Positions 6,236-8,265 of a DNA stretch of 8,265 bases are shown here, one piece after another (positions within the stretch are counted from its first letter, which is position 1; each line of letters opens with the position of its first letter). The notes under the pieces were generated by a model that did no database searches, was not told the origin of the DNA, and worked only from the letters and a program-made list of their open reading frames with translations. This DNA is from Deltaproteobacteria bacterium (GTDB lineage: Bacteria; Desulfobacterota; Desulfovibrionia; Desulfovibrionales; Desulfovibrionaceae): the NCBI GenBank assembly GCA_020861205.1, contig JAJBSY010000007.1:1-8265 (forward strand), in the 5' to 3' direction. The translations under genes were made by a program, and so were the position numbers.

Positions 6236-7792
6236 TCACTCCGGCAGGGGACTGCGGATGACGTCGAGCACCGTGCCGTCGCGATATTCGATAACCGCCG
6301 TGATCTGATCCGAGACTTTCAGCGGTTCGGGTTTCGCGCCGGAAAGGGCGTAGGCCATGTCGCGCAGTTCCTCGATGGACTTTATGGGCAGCCCGGATCC
6401 CTTGAGGTTGTCGGAGAGGTCCTTCCGGTTGGGATTCACGGCAATGCCCCTGTCCGTCACGATGACGTCAATGGTTTCCCCCGGGGTGGAAATCGTCTGC
6501 ACCGAATCCGTGACCATGGGCAGCCTTCCCCGCAAAAGGGGCGCGGTGATGATGGTGCACCTGGCTCCCGCCGAGGCGTCCGGGTGCCCGCCCAGCGCGC
6601 CCATCATGATGCCGTTGGAGTCGGTCATGACGTTGACGTTGAAGTTCACGTCCACCTCCGTGGCCCCGAGAACGACGTAATCGAGCTTGTTGACCATGGC
6701 CCCCTTGTTCCAGGGGTTGGCATAGTTGCCGCTGTCGTATTCCTGATGCCGGGGATTGTCCCGCAGGGACTCGATGGTGCGGGCGTCGAAACTCTGGGTG
6801 TCGAACAGGGTGCGGATCAGCCCCTCGTCGAGCAAGTCGCAGAAAGCGCCCACGATGCCGCCGATGGCCATGCCCGCCGTGATCTTGTCGCGGACCATCA
6901 GGTCGCGCAGGAAAAGCCCGGTGGAAACCGAGGCCGCGCCCGCGCCGAGCTGCATGGCGAACCCTTCCCGGAAGTAACCGGCGTGCTCCACGACCTGGGC
7001 GGCCATGCGGGCCATGATCAGGTCGCGCGGGTTTTGCGAGCCGCGCAAGGCCCCGGTGGCGATGCCCTTCGGATCCCCGATGGCGTCCACCTTGACCACG
7101 TAATCCACCATGTACTGGGGGATGCTGACCGGGCAGATGGGATGCTCCACGAGGTTGTCCGTGATGGCCACGACCGTGTCCGCGTATTTGGCGTCCACCA
7201 TGCCGTACCCCAGGGAACCGCATGCCGCCGGGCCCTGCACGCCGTTAACGTTGCCGTACGTATCGCAGGTCGGCGCCGCGAGAAAGGCCACGTCTATCCG
7301 CAACTCGCCGTTCTCGATGGCCCGCGCCCGCCCGCCGTGGGGCCGCACGATGGTGGGCTTCGCCAGCTTGTTCATGGTCAGGAATTTCCCCAGCTCGCTC
7401 CGCAGACCGCTGGTCTGGGCGGCGACGATGGTCCCGTCCTGGAAAAGGGGGATCAGCGCGTCGTTGGAATTGAGGAACGAGCTCGGCGCGAGGGTCAGCC
7501 CCTTGATGCCCCGCTTCCGGATGGCCTGCATGACCATATTCATTACGTAGTCGCCGTTGCGCAAGGCATGGTGGAAGGAAACGGTCATGCCGTCCTTCAG
7601 GCCGGAGGCGACGATGGCTTCTTCCACGGACTTGAGCACCTTGCCGCCGTCATGCGGGTACGCGGCCTTCGTCAGCCGCCCCCAATGGCGCTGCCCTTCG
7701 GGAGCCCTTGTCGCGAACGCGCCGGCGTACGGAACTATTTGCTTATATCCTTCAAGCGATGTCGGTATTTCACGACCAGCGGCGTTTTTCAT
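6236..7792 (-). CDS. citF: Citrate lyase alpha subunit (citrate:acetyl-ACP transferase, EC 2.8.3.10)
   Basis: CitF exchanges the acetyl group on the acyl carrier subunit for citrate, releasing acetate and giving citryl-ACP, which CitE then cleaves. The 518 residues match the family (about 510) and align in recall over the whole length. Recognisable stretches are SFHHALRNGD (about 72-81), PTIVRPHGGRARAIENGE, CDTYGNVNG, GMAIGGIVGAF and the near-terminal VTDRGIAVNPNR. No frameshift or truncation is seen. The start is ATG 7792-7790; its A is also the last base of the citE stop codon (TGATG), and AAGGAG at 7801-7806 lies eight bases upstream inside citE, so translation is likely coupled to citE. 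Citrate lyase is cytoplasmic and serves citrate fermentation, usually together with a citrate carrier, which is not in this window. Confidence 0.97.
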   Translation of the reverse strand: MKNAAGREIPTSLEGYKQIVPYAGAFATRAPEGQRHWGRLTKAAYPHDGGKVLKSVEEAIVASGLKDGMTVSFHHALRNGDYVMNMVMQAIRKRGIKGLTLAPSSFLNSNDALIPLFQDGTIVAAQTSGLRSELGKFLTMNKLAKPTIVRPHGGRARAIENGELRIDVAFLAAPTCDTYGNVNGVQGPAACGSLGYGMVDAKYADTVVAITDNLVEHPICPVSIPQYMVDYVVKVDAIGDPKGIATGALRGSQNPRDLIMARMAAQVVEHAGYFREGFAMQLGAGAASVSTGLFLRDLMVRDKITAGMAIGGIVGAFCDLLDEGLIRTLFDTQSFDARTIESLRDNPRHQEYDSGNYANPWNKGAMVNKLDYVVLGATEVDVNFNVNVMTDSNGIMMGALGGHPDASAGARCTIITAPLLRGRLPMVTDSVQTISTPGETIDVIVTDRGIAVNPNRKDLSDNLKGSGLPIKSIEELRDMAYALSGAKPEPLKVSDQITAVIEYRDGTVLDVIRSPLPE

Positions 7793-8265
7793 CAGCTGTT
7801 CTCCTTTTCGATCCCGGCGGCGAGGGCGAGGGCGAGAACCCGTTTGGCCCGGGTAACCATGGGCATGTCGATCATCTTGCCGTCAAGCGCGACAACGCCG
7901 GACTTTTTGCGCATCGCTTCCTCGTAGACGTCCAGCACGCGATAGGCATAGTCGATGTCTTTCCGGGCCGGGGTGAACACGGAGTGGATGGCCTCGATCT
8001 GGCGCGGGTTGACGCAGGATTTGCCGTCAAACCCCAGTTCCTTGATAATGGCGGTTTCCCTGATGAGCCCCTCCTCGTCCCGTAGGTCCGAGAACACGGA
8101 ATCGATGGCCTGCACCCCGGCTTCCTTGGCGGCCAGAACCAGCAGGCTCCGGGCGACGAACAGCTCCCGGCCGGCGGTGATCTCGTTGCCGCGCGTCTTC
8201 GCCGTCTTGATGGAAGCGGCAAAATCCTCCCCGCCGATGGCGATGCCGTGCATCCCCCGGCCGGC
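7792..8265 (-). CDS. citE: Citrate lyase beta subunit (citryl-ACP lyase), C-terminal half, 5' end beyond the window
   Basis: CitE splits citryl-ACP into oxaloacetate and acetyl-ACP (EC 4.1.3.34). Only 157 residues of an expected 290-300 are present; the frame is open to the window edge (AGRG precedes the Met at 8253), so that Met is internal and not a start. The fragment holds the family's C-terminal signatures: IAIGGEDF, AIDSVFSDLRDEEGL, then GFDGKSCVNPRQIEAIHSVF, the block shared by the CitE/HpcH-type TIM-barrel lyases. Malyl-CoA or other CitE-like lyases share these motifs, but the direct overlap with citF makes citrate lyase beta the firm reading. In most clusters the acyl carrier gene citD lies just before citE, so it should be found upstream on this strand. 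Confidence 0.95.
   Translation of the reverse strand, partial: AGRGMHGIAIGGEDFAASIKTAKTRGNEITAGRELFVARSLLVLAAKEAGVQAIDSVFSDLRDEEGLIRETAIIKELGFDGKSCVNPRQIEAIHSVFTPARKDIDYAYRVLDVYEEAMRKKSGVVALDGKMIDMPMVTRAKRVLALALAAGIEKENS
7801..7806 (-). promoter_or_regulatory. Ribosome binding site of citF inside citE
   Basis: AAGGAG on the minus strand, eight bases before the citF ATG and within the last codons of citE. A full-strength site at a stop-start overlap of one base favours coupled, near-equal production of the beta and alpha subunits, which assemble in a 1:1 ratio. Confidence 0.75.

Noticed and set aside
6584..7927. Long plus-strand open frame (447 codons) opposite citF and citE
   Set aside because: It runs antisense to certain citF and citE coding sequence; its His/Arg/Val/Gly-rich product resembles no family and is explained by GC-rich codon structure on the real strand.

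Overview
The window reads as GC-rich bacterial DNA (about 60% GC by eye, with G/C-ending codons), coding-dense, with Shine-Dalgarno sites and intrinsic terminators. Nothing in it fixes the taxon. A fused ferric-type ABC permease plus a citrate lyase cluster in GC-rich Gram-negative-style DNA would suit an anaerobe such as a Desulfovibrio-like member of the Desulfobacterota, but this is a guess from style, not a demonstration.

Left part (2-2720, plus strand): the end of an ABC importer operon. A 12-helix fused permease of the ferric iron (FbpB/SfuB-like) type, missing only its first residues at the window edge, is followed 4 bases later by its ATPase. The substrate-binding protein is not in view and is probably upstream.

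Middle (2721-4202): about 470 bases without a convincing gene, holding a strong hairpin, an AT-rich island with two nested inverted repeats, and a repeated TTTTCCG/CGGAAAA motif. Next comes a plus-strand gene for an unrecognised 307-residue envelope protein with a signal peptide, a C-terminal membrane helix and a lysine-rich tail. A clear intrinsic terminator follows it, and the genes beyond it run convergently.

Right part (4203-8265, minus strand): a citrate lyase cluster, in transcription order citE (C-terminal half only), citF, citC, and a LysR-family regulator. citE and citF share one base (TGATG). Between citF and citC is a perfect 11-bp stem with a tetraloop followed by five T on the minus strand, a textbook intrinsic terminator inside the operon. 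CitF and CitE are the alpha and beta subunits that convert citrate to acetate and oxaloacetate. CitC activates the acyl-carrier subunit by acetylating it. The acyl carrier gene citD and the prosthetic-group genes (citX, citG) are not in the window; citD would be expected just upstream of citE.

I see no mobile element, CRISPR array, tRNA or rRNA, and no clear case for an undescribed multi-gene system. The points most worth a second look are the terminator splitting the lyase operon, the unidentified envelope protein, and the structured gene-free stretch before it.
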